Origin: Apis mellifera
Taxonomy: Eukaryota; Arthropoda; Insecta; Hymenoptera; Apidae
DNA: 64,000 nt
Assembly (NCBI RefSeq): GCF_003254395.2
Contig: NC_037649.1
Span: 9,139,931 to 9,203,930 of the forward strand
Reading direction: 5' to 3'
Part shown: positions 12,601 to 25,222 of the stretch, one piece after another
Position numbering within the stretch: position 1 is the stretch's first letter
How the letters are laid out: every line of letters begins with the position of its first letter
Translations under genes and position numbers: made by a program
The notes under the pieces: generated by a model
Database searches by the model: none
What the model saw: the letters and a program-made list of their open reading frames with translations, nothing else
Told to the model about the DNA's origin: nothing

Positions 12601-15600
12601 TATCTAGATCATAGAGACAATACAAATTTTTGAAAAATGTGCAATTTTCAGATTGGAGAAGAGAGACAGAAAAATAAATTTAGAAGGATATTATCCAATG
12701 TTTATTTCCATCGTGAAAATTCTTTCCTGAAATTATACGATCAAATAAGAAGCATGCGAAGACGAGAATCAGCTTTAGATTTCCCTCCTTAATTGCAACC
12801 TAAACGGCCCACATAAAGATTTTCTTTCGTGCAGCTAATATATCTATATATATATAATCATTTATACTATTCTTCCACTATTGGTTGTTCCGTCCTTTTT
12901 CTTGTCATGTTGTAGTGAATAAGAAGAGTTTGATCAGTATAGCCTACGGGTTCGTTAAAAGATTTCACGCCTCTTAATCGCGAAGATTTCGATAAATATA
13001 TGTAAAATATTTCTTATATCTTTGTTTTCCCTAATATCAAATATAAATAAACTTTCTATGCAGATGAAATCACTTTCACTCGTGGCAGATTACGTAAAAT
13101 TCATTATAAATAAAACGATCTTTGATTTTAAAATGCCAGCATTTATAATATCGATCTTTATCTTTTTATAAATATATGAACTTTCATCCATAATATAAAT
13201 TTATACATAATTCGTTTTATTTATTTTTTTATGGGAACCCAAATTTCTCTTTCGTTTCTCGCCAAAAAAAAAAAAGAAAAATACTAAAAATTCTTCGATA
13301 TTTTAAATAAAATATTAAACGATCGTGAACCCGCTGGTGTACGCTGAAATCTCCAATATCCGAATTAAGAAATATAAGTATAGTCAAACGAAGAAGAGAA
13401 ACTTTTAACGCATCTCGTTTTGATAATTATTATTCCAAATTTTTCCTTTGATGCCAACGTTATATCCATTATCGATATTGATTAAACTAGAATATTATCC
13501 TTCTTAATTCGATTCCTCCAAGTGCAATTTCACGAGAAAAATAATCTTTACCAAAAAAAAGACAGCGAAAAACGTTCGATTGGAGCATTCGAATAATAGA
13601 ATTGCGGATAATGGAGATTCTAACGCAATTGTAACGACAATCTTGCGAGTGACTACATAGTTACCGAGTAAACTTGTCCATATTCCGGCCTTGGCTTTGG
13701 CTTATCACCGCTATTCGAGCTTGATTGGACGCTTGACTGAGAACTCGAGGCCGAGACCGAGGATGAACCTTTCGATGCGCTTCCCGATGCACTGACGAGG
13801 CCACCGATAATGCCTTTGGCTATGCCACTGATCAAACTCCCGGATCCCTTTAGGATCGATCCAGAATCGGATCCGGACGATTCAGGTTTCCCATATTGAT
13901 CCCCGTAATCTGGCGCGTACTCCGCGTATTCCTGCGGTGGATATCCGCTGGTTGGCGTCTCGTAACCGTCGTGACTGTACGTCTCGCGTTTCGATCCTGA
14001 CCTCTTATCGATATCTTTATCATCCATCAACGCCGTGTACTTCTTACTCGCCAGCGTCTCGATCAACTCTCGACCCCCGCCAACTTTCTCCATTATGTCC
14101 TTTTGCACGTTTTCGGGAAGAAGCCAATAGATCTCCAAGATCTTTTCCTCGTTGAACGCCCTGATTTCCGGATCCTTGGCTGCATTCTCGAGCAATTGCC
14201 ATTGTTCGTCGGATATCGCTTGCTTCTTGTCGTTCACTCGTCGATAGGGGGCTAATCGTTCGAGTTGTTTCGACGCGCGTGCCTTTAAATCCTGTTCCTT
14301 CGTGCTCTCTGCACTTTCCGACAGTACGACGATGATCGAGCAATAGCTGAACGCAACCAGTGCCAGTAACTGAAATAAATGTACGATCGATACGTCGTTT
14401 TAATATTTGTTTTAATTTTGTTGTTGTTTAGGTTTTCTTGGGATAAATGGAATTTGGAAGGAGATAATTTTGATGTTAATTTATGAAAGGATATTTTTTT
14501 ATCAGTTCGATAACAAAGGTATAACATATTGGCAAGATTTATAAATCAGTGAAGCATGGAATATAGGAACGAACGAATGCAACAAGTGGAGCGGTTCTTG
14601 GTGAAAGTCATATGAGGATTCCGTTTTAGATGTCCATGTTTGCGACCATCACGAAGAATCAACGATCTTGACAGGATTACTGATTTTATAAGTGAGGAGA
14701 AAAAGGAACGAAGAAATTGACGAGTAGAAAAGTTTGAAAGGATAAAAAATACTATGGCATGAAAATTATCTATTCGCAAGTAAAATTCTAGTATACATAA
14801 ATATACGCTATGCTACGTTTCTCAAATTTTTATTATTTCAAGTTTCACGGTAATTATATTTTTAATATTTTATGATCCGATTATAATTTTTTTATGACAA
14901 TATATAAACAATTTTTATCATTTCTCTTATACAATTTATGTTTTCAGCGGAAATCTTTAACGATTTAATTGCAATAATAAAGAAATGATTAATATAAATT
15001 TCAACGTTCATATAAAAATAAAAATCCCAATAATGATTCTTTTAATCTAAATATTAAAAACAGAACATTTCATTTATAAATTTGCAACGATAACAAAAAT
15101 ACAATGATATATTTCTGTTTGAATTGATCACTTAAAGGAATTCTCTCAGTCGGATGAAAGTGATCAAAGCGTCCTTGCTCTTGAAGCTAATGTCAATGCT
15201 CGACCTAGTTACCGTACGTTCCTCGGTCGTTACGCTTGTCATGATTTCTAAAAATCCATTGGTCGGTATATCATAGAAATATCACTTGTTGTTATGGATT
15301 TCTCATCTTTTTAAAATTAAACTCTTCGATCAGAAGAGATGATTGGAATGATTTTCGATTATACACTGAGAAACACTTCCGGTTATACACAAGATCTATC
15401 AAAATTAATATACATGTTTCATCATCCATTTCTAGCCAACTTTCTTCTCAATAGACTTTGCACTATACTATTCGATGGACCACTCGACTCGCGTTTCATT
15501 TCATCTTATGATCAACTTTCACGACATTTTTGTGATTCTATTTGATCATTTATTTGTAAGAAAAATTTTTTCTATATTTTTATTTTTTTTTCTCAAGCGA

Positions 15601-16317
15601 TAGATCTTTTCACTATCGGAGAAAAGCTTATGATCGTAAAAAAGGAGACATGTCTAAAAAGTTATGCTTCAATGTGAAAAGAAATATGTGTTTGAAGGAA
15701 AGGATAATACGAAAGTTTAAAAGACATTAAGAGCTGAATAAATGGAACAAAGGAATGTAATTTTTTCCGGACAAACAACCTCTCTTTAATGATAATGATC
15801 CTCGTCCTTTTTTTTACACTTTTACTTTCTATAGAGTATGAAGTACGGATAAAGTCTAATTTTCTCCATTGTTATGTATAAATCTTAAAAGGAATGTACC
15901 CACGAGAATGAAGCAACGTGTTTTACTTTCACACAAACTGATCTACTCTCGATCTTAGTACAAGAAATGAACCGCAAGAAGATCTATATAGATGATTTTC
16001 TAATAATCATTCGATCGATCAACGCTAGATATTGATATTGCACTATAATTAATGATAATTAAATAATCTCTCACTTAAGACTTTATGTGTATATTATAAA
16101 TCTCGACTTCAACTTTCTCTGTGTTGTTTTGATTTTCAAAGCATAAATTTAAAATAACGTTGAATTTAATTAAGAAGAACGAAGAATGAGTCTATCACAA
16201 GTTCAATGATCATATTAAAAACTGACGATTCAAGTGGAAGATGGGATGAGATAGGAAAATTGACACTTCACACATGAAACAAAGGATGCACGATGATCTT
16301 GAAACGGGTACCTTCAT
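9630..16317 (-). CDS. Secreted 612-residue protein with two Gly/Ser amphipathic segments (five exons)
   Basis: Exons 5' to 3': 16317-16312, 14369-13665, 12095-11822, 11653-11555, 10384-9630 (1,839 nt). The first exon is Met-Lys only; with exon 2 it gives a signal peptide (MK, then LLALVAFSYCSIIVVLSES). Next come a charged helical region of about 110 residues (QAISDEQWQLLENAAKDPE), a Tyr/Pro stretch, and a Gly/Ser segment (ILKGSGSLISGIAKGIIGGL). Exon 3 holds a second, conserved-looking helix-prone segment (KKAIISTLMQAVKAISGGV, then LKGQLLKGSGYLVSSKGK). The rest is Pro/His/Tyr-rich and ends in basic sequence (GQRRRSINEFHRMRLPRG). I do not recognise the family. A secreted structural or cuticle role is inferred from the signal peptide, composition and gene structure. 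Separate frames at 13653-14237, 11763-12083 and 9630-10319 are exons of this one gene. Confidence 0.82.
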
Positions 16318-16400
16318 GGTTGACTTTCACAGTAGATCGGTAAAAGGATCACGGCACTCTCACTGAACTCACTGGCCATCGCCATCGAGTATTTCCTCTC

Positions 16401-16406
16401 TTTATA
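16401..16406 (-). promoter_or_regulatory. TATA box of the 612-residue secreted gene
   Basis: TATAAA on the minus strand in a short GC-richer stretch about 85 bases upstream of the start codon. CAGT-type initiator candidates lie at about 16373 and 16364. This supports 16317 as the true first coding exon. Confidence 0.6.
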
Positions 16407-18764
16407 CCGGCTCCCACCTTTTTAGCTTTACGGGAGAACGCTGACCATCGCGAATTTTTTTTCTATCAAAATTTTAGATAGATATTTGATTGATATTTTT
16501 TATTTCATAATTATTAAAATGAAATTTAAAATTTAAAAATTAAGAGAAATATTATATATATGTTTTATATATGAAAATCTATCTATTTTTACCAGATACA
16601 GATATCTAAAAACTTAAATGAATCTTGATCTTTTAAATAAGAATATTTTATTTTTCATTCAATTTAATTTAAATCAATCTTTAAAAAATTTGTTTATTAT
16701 GATATATATTTCTATTATGAAATAAAAAATTAATATTTATCTAATAAAGATTATGATGTAAGATTGTAATTATTAAGTTTTTGCTTTCTAGATTTTGAAA
16801 TCGATATTAATCGTTTGTTTTAATCGTTGTGTTTTGTTATTAATTCCTAATTCCATATAATTATATAATATTATAATATTATATAATACATAAATTATCT
16901 AATTCTAATATTGACAATAGAGACGATAATCCTATGATGTATATAAATTAATCGTATAAATTTTTATTATTATTTCAATTGGATACAAAATCTTAAGCAA
17001 AATCTTGTACAAAAATTATCATGCTGCTAAATACTTTCGTTCAAAATTATTTTTCATTGTCATCTATTTTTATTCTTCCTCAGGTTTAACACGCATATTG
17101 GAAAATTGCCAATCATGTCGTTGGCTTACTTTCTTCGATTGCAGACAGTCGATGCGACCAAAATTTATATGCGCGTCATATGCATGCTCTATTATATTAA
17201 AATACGCTTCGTCAAGCGCGGCAAATAAACAAGAAAGAAGAAGAAGAGATATATATATACTCCTGTTTTTTTTTCTTTATTCAAGTTTCTTAGTCAAAGC
17301 ACGCTAATGAAAGCGATTTCAGTGAAATGCAAGTACATCCCTCCAAATAATGAATAATGAATAGCCAGTTTTACTCGATTTTCATCGGGTGGCTCGATAG
17401 TTTTCATATTTTCCCCGGTCTCGCTTCACGGTGCGTGAACAACATAATTGATCACCCGATTAATGACATAACTCGATTCTCATTAAATTTATATGTATAT
17501 GTATATGTTATATGACATGTATCTGAATGAAAACTCAACAATGTCGCTTTGCGCCTCGTTAAAGTGGCAAAATTTAAATATGGAATAAAAGGTTTGATGG
17601 TAAGTTAACTAGAGTTTTATATATATCGAGTTTAATGCACAATTTTCTTTATACGTATTTACATTATAGTACTCAAATTATTAAGTAACAAAAATTTATT
17701 TTGCGATATATTATATGCAAATACTAAAATATTTTTTCTCTAATGAAGTTAAAAAATTTTTTTAGGAAGAAAGGAAAATTCATGTTAATATGATAATTAA
17801 ATTAAAAAAGATATAACATTTACATAAAAATATTTTAAGTCGAGTATATTGAATTGAACATTTGAAATTGAATATTCTGAATAGAAAGCAAGAAAATTGG
17901 CGGAATCCTATCATTATTTGTATCCGGTTATACATATATTCACTATGAATAGACATTCTTACGTACTCAAGCAGGAAAGTCATCTAATTCATGACAGGAT
18001 AATTATATCGAATGTATTATACGTAATATGTATACATTCTCGTAAATTCGATACAGGTTTCTTAACTATTCTCTCTTTTTTTATTTTTAAATTTCATTGT
18101 TGTTGTACAGTACACATCTTATCACATGATTATTTTTACGATAAATTTAATTTTCATTTTCATATTGCCAGACATAACAAATAAAGATAAAAATTAAATG
18201 AATCACATGCTACTAGACAATATATGCATTTTAAGCTAATATAGCTATTAATAAAATAAACTTAGCATGCATAAAGAAGAAACAAACTGTTCTGAAGTGA
18301 GAGAAATCGATAAGATGATATAGCGGTTATAAGTCAGAGAGGAGTCATCGAAGAGAGAGAGAAAAAAAAATATACACGTGAAAGGCGAAATGTTAAAACG
18401 ATATTTAAAGACGATAAAAATAAAGATTTTATTGAAAATTGTAATTATGTGTGCTACATAAATATTTAGTAAATGGAAAGTTGAATAAAGTAAATAAAAC
18501 TAATTACATTTGTCAATATAGAAAGATTGAATAAGAAGTTAAATACTTTTGTTAAATGATTTTTTGATAAATGGTTTCGCATTTCGCGTAAAATTGACTA
18601 ATAACAAATTTGAGTATTTAATTATAATATAATAATAGATTTAAATTTTTATTATATAGATTATACATTTTATTATTTTACAAATTATATAAATAAAAAT
18701 TGACTCGTTATAATATACACCTTTTAATTTTATATCATATTTTATATTACATCGTTTATTCTCA
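16407..18764. other. AT-rich intergenic region
   Basis: Upstream of the 612-residue gene and downstream of the Spaetzle-like gene. A less AT-rich patch at about 17080-17230 has a 100-residue plus-strand frame with no recognisable features, treated as noncoding. TTTATT at 18755-18760 reads AATAAA on the minus strand and may be the poly(A) signal of the gene ending at 18765. Confidence 0.4.
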
Positions 18765-19958
18765 TTAATTATTAGATCTTAATGAACGCAAAAATCTATC
18801 AGATTCAAAATCGATGTGACAATAACAATTTGTTGGAAATCGAAATAATTCCGGTATTATGGAACCATTTGATGCTACTGCCAAAAGTTGATGATATATG
18901 AATTTTTGTTTACATTTTGTATAATATCCTTCAGCGAAACCTTCGATTATTCTACATGGTCTGCCTTTTTCCCTATAATATATACATATATTATCAATTA
19001 AATTTTATAAATATTATAAAATATTTATTTTCATAATATTACAATTAAATATATAAATTCGTATTTACAGACATATCTCCGTGTGGATAGCTTGTGTCAA
19101 GTTTATATGATTTACGATATATTTCCATTCCAATTCTTTTGTTAGACCTGATTTGGGGAATATAATTTGTTCCTAAGAAATAGTATGAAAATAATAATAA
19201 TAATTATAAACGGTTAAATGGATAAAAAACTACAAAGTTAAACGTATTAACCAATTTATTAATCTATTGTTTTTTCTATTTCATGACTTACTCTAGAGAT
19301 ACAAAGTGATTCTTCTTCTGATTTGTCTTCGAATTCAGGATATATTATCTATTAAAAAAAAAAAAAAAAAAAAATAGTATATAATAGTATAAAATAGTAT
19401 AAAGGAAAGATATCATTAATAAATTAATTAATAACTTTTTATTATATCTAGTTAATAAAATATATTTGAATTTTAAAATTCACAAACCTCATTTGTATTT
19501 GCATAATATCGCAAGTGGGGATATTTTTCTAGTTCCTGTGATATTATTTTGTCTGGATAATATAATGTATTTTCCTCGCAATAATGTTCACTATTACAAA
19601 TTGGAACTGATTTAAAAAATAGTTTTTGTTATATTTTTTATATTTATTTTTAATATAAATTTTTATTTAATTTTAGTACCTGGCAAATTGCGATTCATTT
19701 TATATATGGTGGATATATCAGAGGATTTTAAATGCACTGGAAATATAAGCTGATAAAAATTCCAATTATGTGTATGTTATATATAGATATATATAAAATA
19801 TAAAATAAATTATAATTCAATATTTGTATGAATAATTTTCATGAAAAAAAAGTTGAATATAATAAAAAATGCATTATAATTATTATTCAATATAAGTTAT
19901 TATTTACTTGATTAGTTTGAATGAAAAAAACAATGATACAAATAAATATTGAGAACAT
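18765..19958 (-). CDS. spz: Spaetzle-like cystine-knot Toll ligand (six exons)
   Basis: Secreted precursor of the neurotrophin-like ligand family that activates Toll receptors in immunity and development after proteolytic cleavage. Exons 5' to 3': 19958-19908, 19749-19680, 19606-19488, 19348-19292, 19172-19069, 18972-18765 (609 nt, 202 residues, all phases agree). Residues 1-17 are a signal peptide (MFSIFICIIVFFIQTNQ). A pro-region with PICNSEHYCEE follows, then the C-terminal knot from about residue 95: SLCISREQIIFPK, WKYIVN, HTEICLEKGRPC, EGFAEGYYTKCKQKFIYHQL, LLAVASNGSIIPELFRFPTN, CYC. These are the family's landmark motifs in order. The usual CCxC end reads NCYC, so one Cys of the normal set is missing. 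An NLT glycosylation site is present. None of the exons is a long open frame. Which spz paralogue this is cannot be decided here. Confidence 0.9.
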
Positions 19959-20551
19959 ACTGATATTATTTTTTTAATTTTAAACTGATAAAAAAAATCA
20001 AAGATAATATTAAGATTCATCGAGAGATTTGGAAATAGATTGAAATGATAAACGTATTAAATTTAATCTTATCTATGAATATAATAAATACTTATATATT
20101 AAATATTTATAATCATTTTATAATTTTAAAATTTAATGTATAGAATAATATTTCATGATAGAAAATCAAAATAAATAATGTTTGGAGAATGTTTTTTAGA
20201 TTAAAAGAATTATAATGATAATCTCACCAGAAAAAATCCAATTTCCTTTATTATCATTCTTAAATAAGAAATATTCAAATTCAAAATCAATAATATAATA
20301 TATAAACTTTTTATCTATATTTTAATTTTTTTAAATAAATTGTTATTTGTTTTACTATTAAGCTTTCTTTTTTAATATACTTAATATATTTAATACACTT
20401 GCGATTTCATTAACGAATTATTCAACTATTTTTTAACAATTCGTTGTTGGTAATTGGTTCTTATTCTTTTAAAGAAATATATTCACATTCGTGGCTTTTC
20501 AATAACTGATCTTATGCCTATACTTTTATATCAACAAGAAAAATAAGATTA

Positions 20552-20607
<56 letters not shown>

Positions 20608-20624
20608 AAGTAACTAAGTAATAA

Positions 20625-20658
<34 letters not shown>

Positions 20659-21169
20659 TTATATATATATTTAGCTATTTCAATATTGATTTTATTATAT
20701 TAATTTTTATTAATAAATTTAATAAAAAATAATCTATTCTTTAGAAAATATATATATATAAGATATTTATAATTAAGATTTAAAAAAATTAAAATATTTT
20801 TTATATAATATATGAATATTTGAATCATACAATATGAAGCACCAACTTAATTAACCAATGAAAGAGAGCTTTGAGGAAACTTAAATCAACAAAATTTGTT
20901 CACAATAATTTTCATAATAAAAATTATAAATATTATTGATATTATGTAATTATTATGAATATATTTTAATATTTAATGTTTTATTTATTTTCTTTTTTAA
21001 ATTCTATCATTATTTCTCTAGTAAGAAATAAATTACTAGTCGTTTAGATATCTTCTTAAATTTCCCTATGATAGGAAGTAAGAATACTAGTGTGAAGTAA
21101 ACCGCAGTTGCTGGATTAAATTGCTTTAGTTTGGTCGATTTCGCATCACGTCCAAAGAAAATCAGAAAA
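19959..21169. other. Divergent intergenic region with TA arrays
   Basis: Separates the Spaetzle-like gene from PCNP, transcribed in opposite directions. It contains long TA arrays (20553-20602 and 20625-20670) able to fold into cruciforms. The PCNP promoter and 5' UTR probably lie in the last 100-150 bases, where AT richness drops. No coding exon is seen. Confidence 0.5.
20553..20670. repeat. Pair of (TA)n arrays around a short spacer
   Basis: Two uninterrupted TA runs separated by about 22 bases of non-repeat sequence. They are self-complementary individually and with each other. This is a simple repeat, prone to length error in assembly. Confidence 0.9.
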
Positions 21170-22280
21170 ATGTCGAAGAGGAATCCAGGAGACGAATATA
21201 GAAAAGGTTTTATTCATTTTATTTATAACCGTATCAGTCGCATTTGGTAAAATAACATTTACTTCGTACCTTGCAAAATGTGGACAGTTTATTCTTAATT
21301 TGTTTTCGTTATTGATCTCATGTCCATTATTACGAATAATGCAAGTTCTAAATATTTAATTTAGAAAATTAATTATGAAGCAATTTTATGGACAAATAAA
21401 TATTAAAGTCGTATTTTATTTTCTAAATCTCGTTTCTTACTTTTCATGTACCATTTTTTGGGTGCACGCATCCTTCAACCATGTGCCAAAGGATGTATAG
21501 TAAAAATGGAATGAATGTTAACCTTATGTAATAAAATTATCAAGTAAATATATCGCACTTCGTATTGTTATAAATAACCTCAGGATGTGTATGTTATATG
21601 CACACTCGTTTCTTCATCATCATTTATTGACTTCATTTGATTTGAATTTAATCCAGAATTGCAAGAAACTTGTGCTGAGCATGCCGCTTAAATATTTCCG
21701 GTTAAAAGATACAATGTTATTTTAACTTGATCTGAACTTTGCCAGTGTTTGACGTTGTCAGGGTCAAGTGTGTACAGAGCAGAGGACTCCAGAGGAGATG
21801 ACAGGGGAAGGGATCGTTCGCCACTTAGATCAGATGACCGTTGTGAAGAGGCTAATTACAATCAAAGTGATGCAAAGAAACAGAAGCTGGCGTTTGGATT
21901 TGGGAAGAAAAGTGGAACAGAACAAAAAAAGGGTATTCAAATAAAACTAGGTTCAACATCGGTAAGTAATAATATATAAATTTAAATATGTATTTCTTTA
22001 TTACTTTATTTATATTTCATAAAAAATTATATTTCAGAAACCAACGGTTAAAGCAACACCAATTCAAAGGCCAACTGTAGCATCTGTGTTTAATGCAGAT
22101 GAAGAAGATGAACCTGAGGAAATGCCAGCAGAAGCAAGAATGAGGATGAGAAATATTGGAAGAGAAACACCAACCTCTGCTGGACCAAATTCATTTGGTA
22201 AAACCAAGCAAGGGTTTTGTGATTCCAAGAAAATATTTGAGAAAACGCTTAAAAAAGCAATGGAGGAAGCAAATAAATGA
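21170..22280 (+). CDS. PCNP: PEST proteolytic signal-containing nuclear protein (PCNP), three exons
   Basis: Small nuclear protein of poorly defined function, linked in vertebrates to ubiquitination and growth control. Exons 21170-21206, 21762-21961 and 22038-22280 join to 480 nt, 159 residues. Diagnostic blocks are present: KLAFGFGKKSG, GIQIKLGSTS, then FNADEEDEPEEMPAEARMRM, RNIGRETPTSAGPNSFGK and KQGFCDSKKIFEKTLKKAM, matching the conserved C-terminal half of PCNP. The acidic PEST-type stretch (DEEDEPEE) is intact. The first exon supplies MSKRNPGDEYRK; the in-frame ATG just before the exon 2 acceptor is intronic and not the start. AATAAA is at 22593-22598. Convergent with RpS26. Confidence 0.93.
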
Positions 22281-22738
22281 TTCCTTGATAATTATTGTTA
22301 ATTGTATATTAATTTTACAAAAAATGCAACAATAGCGAGATTCTTGCTACAGTTATATGCAAACTATTTTTATCAATTTTATGCATTATCGACAAATAAT
22401 AGACGCAAAGTTCTACTTGGTATTTGACATCACATCTTGAAAACTTTTTATTAGTATTAGCTAACATTAAGACTGCACTTGAAGTTTTTTTCTTTGTGTG
22501 CATTGTAAGGAAGTATGCATATGTAAGAAATTTAATCTTCATAATTTTTACATTGTTCCAGTAATATTGTATTAAATTTTGGATCATGTAATAATAAATA
22601 TAAAAGATTATCTTGTTTAAAAATTATAGAAAAGTTATAAATATAATTTATCTTATAACTTGTAGAATAAATGATATGAATAAAAAAACAATGAAGATCG
22701 ATTTTATTTTTTATTTTACTTAAAATTTACATAGTAAA

Positions 22739-23637
22739 TTATTTTCTGCTTTGTTGACCTTGACGAAGATCCTGAAAAAGAATGAAATATATTAATAAAT
22801 TTAATAACTATTGAATAATAAAAATTTATGATAAAATCGAAGTTTTTAACAATAAAATTATATAATTTTAATAATTACCCTAGGGAAATTACGAACTGGA
22901 GGTGTTCTGATTCGACGATTTGCTTTAGATCTATTACGGACTACTTTTGAGTGAATAGCACAAGAAACACAATAATGTAACTTAGCATATAACTTTGGAA
23001 GTTGATATGCCGAATAAAAGCTTGCTTCTGTAATATCTCTAACAGCTGCAGCTTCTACGATGTTACGAATAACAAATTTTTTAATTGCTTTATCCTTAGG
23101 TACACATCGAGCACAATTAGTACAACGGACAGGATTCACATGACCACGACCGTGTTTGGCACGTCCACCGTTTCTACGTTTGCAAGTCTGAAAAAAAAAA
23201 GATAAAAATAATAATGACGTATAATATATATTATATTAATTATTATAATATTAAGTATTTTCTACATTTCAGGCATTAATAATTAATTTAATGATTATTA
23301 CAGATAAAATAAATAAAGGTTAAGATAAACATTTTTTAATACATAAAAAATTTAATATTAAAAATTTAGAATTTCAATGAATATTTTAATATACACGAAA
23401 GTATTTTTTTTTTTGTAGTTTCTAGAATATATTTTAATACAAAATATTTTAGAAATATATATATAATGTAACAAGCACATGGTTTATGATTATCGAACAC
23501 AAATACGTTATTATTAATATTAATTATATTATACAAAATTATATTTTAATTATTTTTTTAATATTGGATATTAAGAAGATAGAGTGCACACAATAAAATA
23601 CATTAAATATATACGATAAACAAGAAATAGTTACCAT
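22739..23637 (-). CDS. RpS26: 40S ribosomal protein S26 (eS26), three exons
   Basis: Component of the small ribosomal subunit at the mRNA exit channel. Exons: 23637-23635 (ATG alone), 23187-22879, 22771-22739; 345 nt, 114 residues, the family's usual length. Typical sequence: TCKRRNGGRAKHGRGHV, PVRCTNCARCVPKDKAIKKF, RNIVEAAAVRDI, YAKLHYCVSCAIHSKVVRNR, with the zinc-binding Cys pairs CTNC and CVSC. The C-terminus after NFPR is short (DLRQGQQSRK). An intron directly after the start codon is common in ribosomal protein genes. A likely poly(A) signal lies about 30 bases after the stop (22703-22708). Confidence 0.97.
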
Positions 23638-23652
23638 TTTGTTTCGTTAGTT

Positions 23653-23663
23653 AGAGAAGAAGG
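23653..23663 (-). promoter_or_regulatory. TOP-like pyrimidine tract of RpS26
   Basis: CCTTCTTCTCT on the minus strand about 16-26 bases before the RpS26 start codon. This is the position and composition expected of a 5' terminal oligopyrimidine start of a ribosomal protein mRNA, which couples translation to growth signalling. The exact start site is inferred. Confidence 0.5.
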
Positions 23664-24623
23664 ATCGGAAACAAGGTGGCATTAAATGAAGTTGGCGAGT
23701 CAAATCAGTGTATTTCCGTTTATATTAAGTTGGCAGTTCAGTTTCAAATTACGTTTGAATTCTTTCGCGCATTTCAAATATTTGTCATTTTAATGTTATT
23801 TATCCGTTTTTAATGTTTTAATGTGTGTGATAGTTGTGATATTAGCAATTTTGAAAGGATTCTGAAGAAAAAATTGCTGTATTAAGGTAATGTAACATTA
23901 TAATTCAGATATATAAAATACTTTTTTCCTGTAGAATTTTCTTTCATATAGAATTTTATATTAAATATTTCATGTAAATATAAATAATTTTATATTTATA
24001 AATATAGATAATTCTAATTTTACATAAAATTATATTTATTAAAACGATTTATTAAGAAAGTTAAAATATATTACATTAATTAAAAATATTTATTAAACAA
24101 AATTTTTATTGTTAAATTTTGAAAAATTAAGCATAATTAATTCTTCATCATTAATATAAATTAAAATTTTATATAAAAACATTCATTTAAAGTAATTAAG
24201 AATACAACATGACGTAATTTTAAATTTTTAGTAATATAATATATATCTATACTTTAAAATTGATATATATTATATAGTTACAAAATGGAGAAGTTAAATC
24301 CATGAATAGAATCCTATGAGAAATGAAAGTAATATAATTTTGCAATAAATTGAAATATTTTTAATTTTTTTTGATTAATTTATATTTATATGTTGTATAT
24401 TTTAATAATGTCGAGATATTTAAATAAACAATATTTAAATATACAATTTTTATGATTATATTAAATAAACGTAATATATTACGTGTATATATATATATAT
24501 TTATATTAATTGTGCTTTTGATGAATACTATTAATAATTGATATCAAGTGTTATTTTTGTATTTTTGTAATTTGTTATTTTATTCATATTTTTCAAAAAT
24601 TTATATTTTGAATTTTATACACA

Positions 24624-25222
24624 ATGGTAGAAGAAGTAGTTAATTCTACTAACAAACCAAAGGTATGAGAGGTTAATTTTATTGATAATGATGTATTATT
24701 ATTAAAATAATTATAATATCATTGAAATATGAATACTTTTATATTCATCTTATGGATTTAAAAAAAATACAATAATTAAAAGTATAAAAATATTTATATA
24801 TATATTGATTATAAGTATATTGAAATATTGTAGAACAAAACTGCTAGACCCCGTCCAGTTTATTTATGGAATGTATTAGATGTACAAAAATGGTTGAGAA
24901 GGCATTGTAGTGATTACTATCAATTATATCATGAAAAGTTTTTATATGTAAGTAATAAACATGTATAAACAACATAAGTTCAACTATATTTTTGTACTTC
25001 TGATGACATTAAATATATGATCAATGTTATTCATGTGTTTTTAAGCACGATATCACTGGAAGAGTTTTGTTAAGGATAAATGAAAATATTTTATTGAGAC
25101 TTGGAATTGACAATGAGCAACATAGATTGGATATTTGGCGGGAAATAATGAAATTACATCTTAAAACAGACATGTTAGAAATTAAAGATATTGAGCGACG
25201 TAATAATATGAACTTTGATTAA
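24624..25222 (+). CDS. ave: Aveugle/Hyphen-type SAM-domain adaptor (three exons)
   Basis: Small SAM protein that, in Drosophila, bridges Cnk and Ksr to allow Raf activation in the Ras/MAPK pathway. Exons 24624-24662, 24834-24947 and 25046-25222 give 330 nt, 109 residues, close to the roughly 106 of fly Ave. Order: a short tail (MVEEVVNSTNKPKNKTARPR), then the SAM domain (VYLWNVLDVQKWLRRHC, HDITGRVLLRINENILLRLG, IWREIMKLHLKTDMLEIKDI). A likely 5' UTR exon ends at 23886 at TTAAG/gtaatg, so the gene probably shares a divergent promoter region with RpS26. AATAAA is at 25261-25266. Confidence 0.93.

Noticed and set aside
21749..21761. ATG at 21749 as the PCNP start
   Set aside because: It lies before the acceptor of exon 2. 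The exon at 21170-21206 provides the true N-terminus and matching phase.
22315..22587. 90-residue minus-strand frame between PCNP and RpS26
   Set aside because: Lies in the PCNP 3' UTR, is AT-rich and has no recognisable features.
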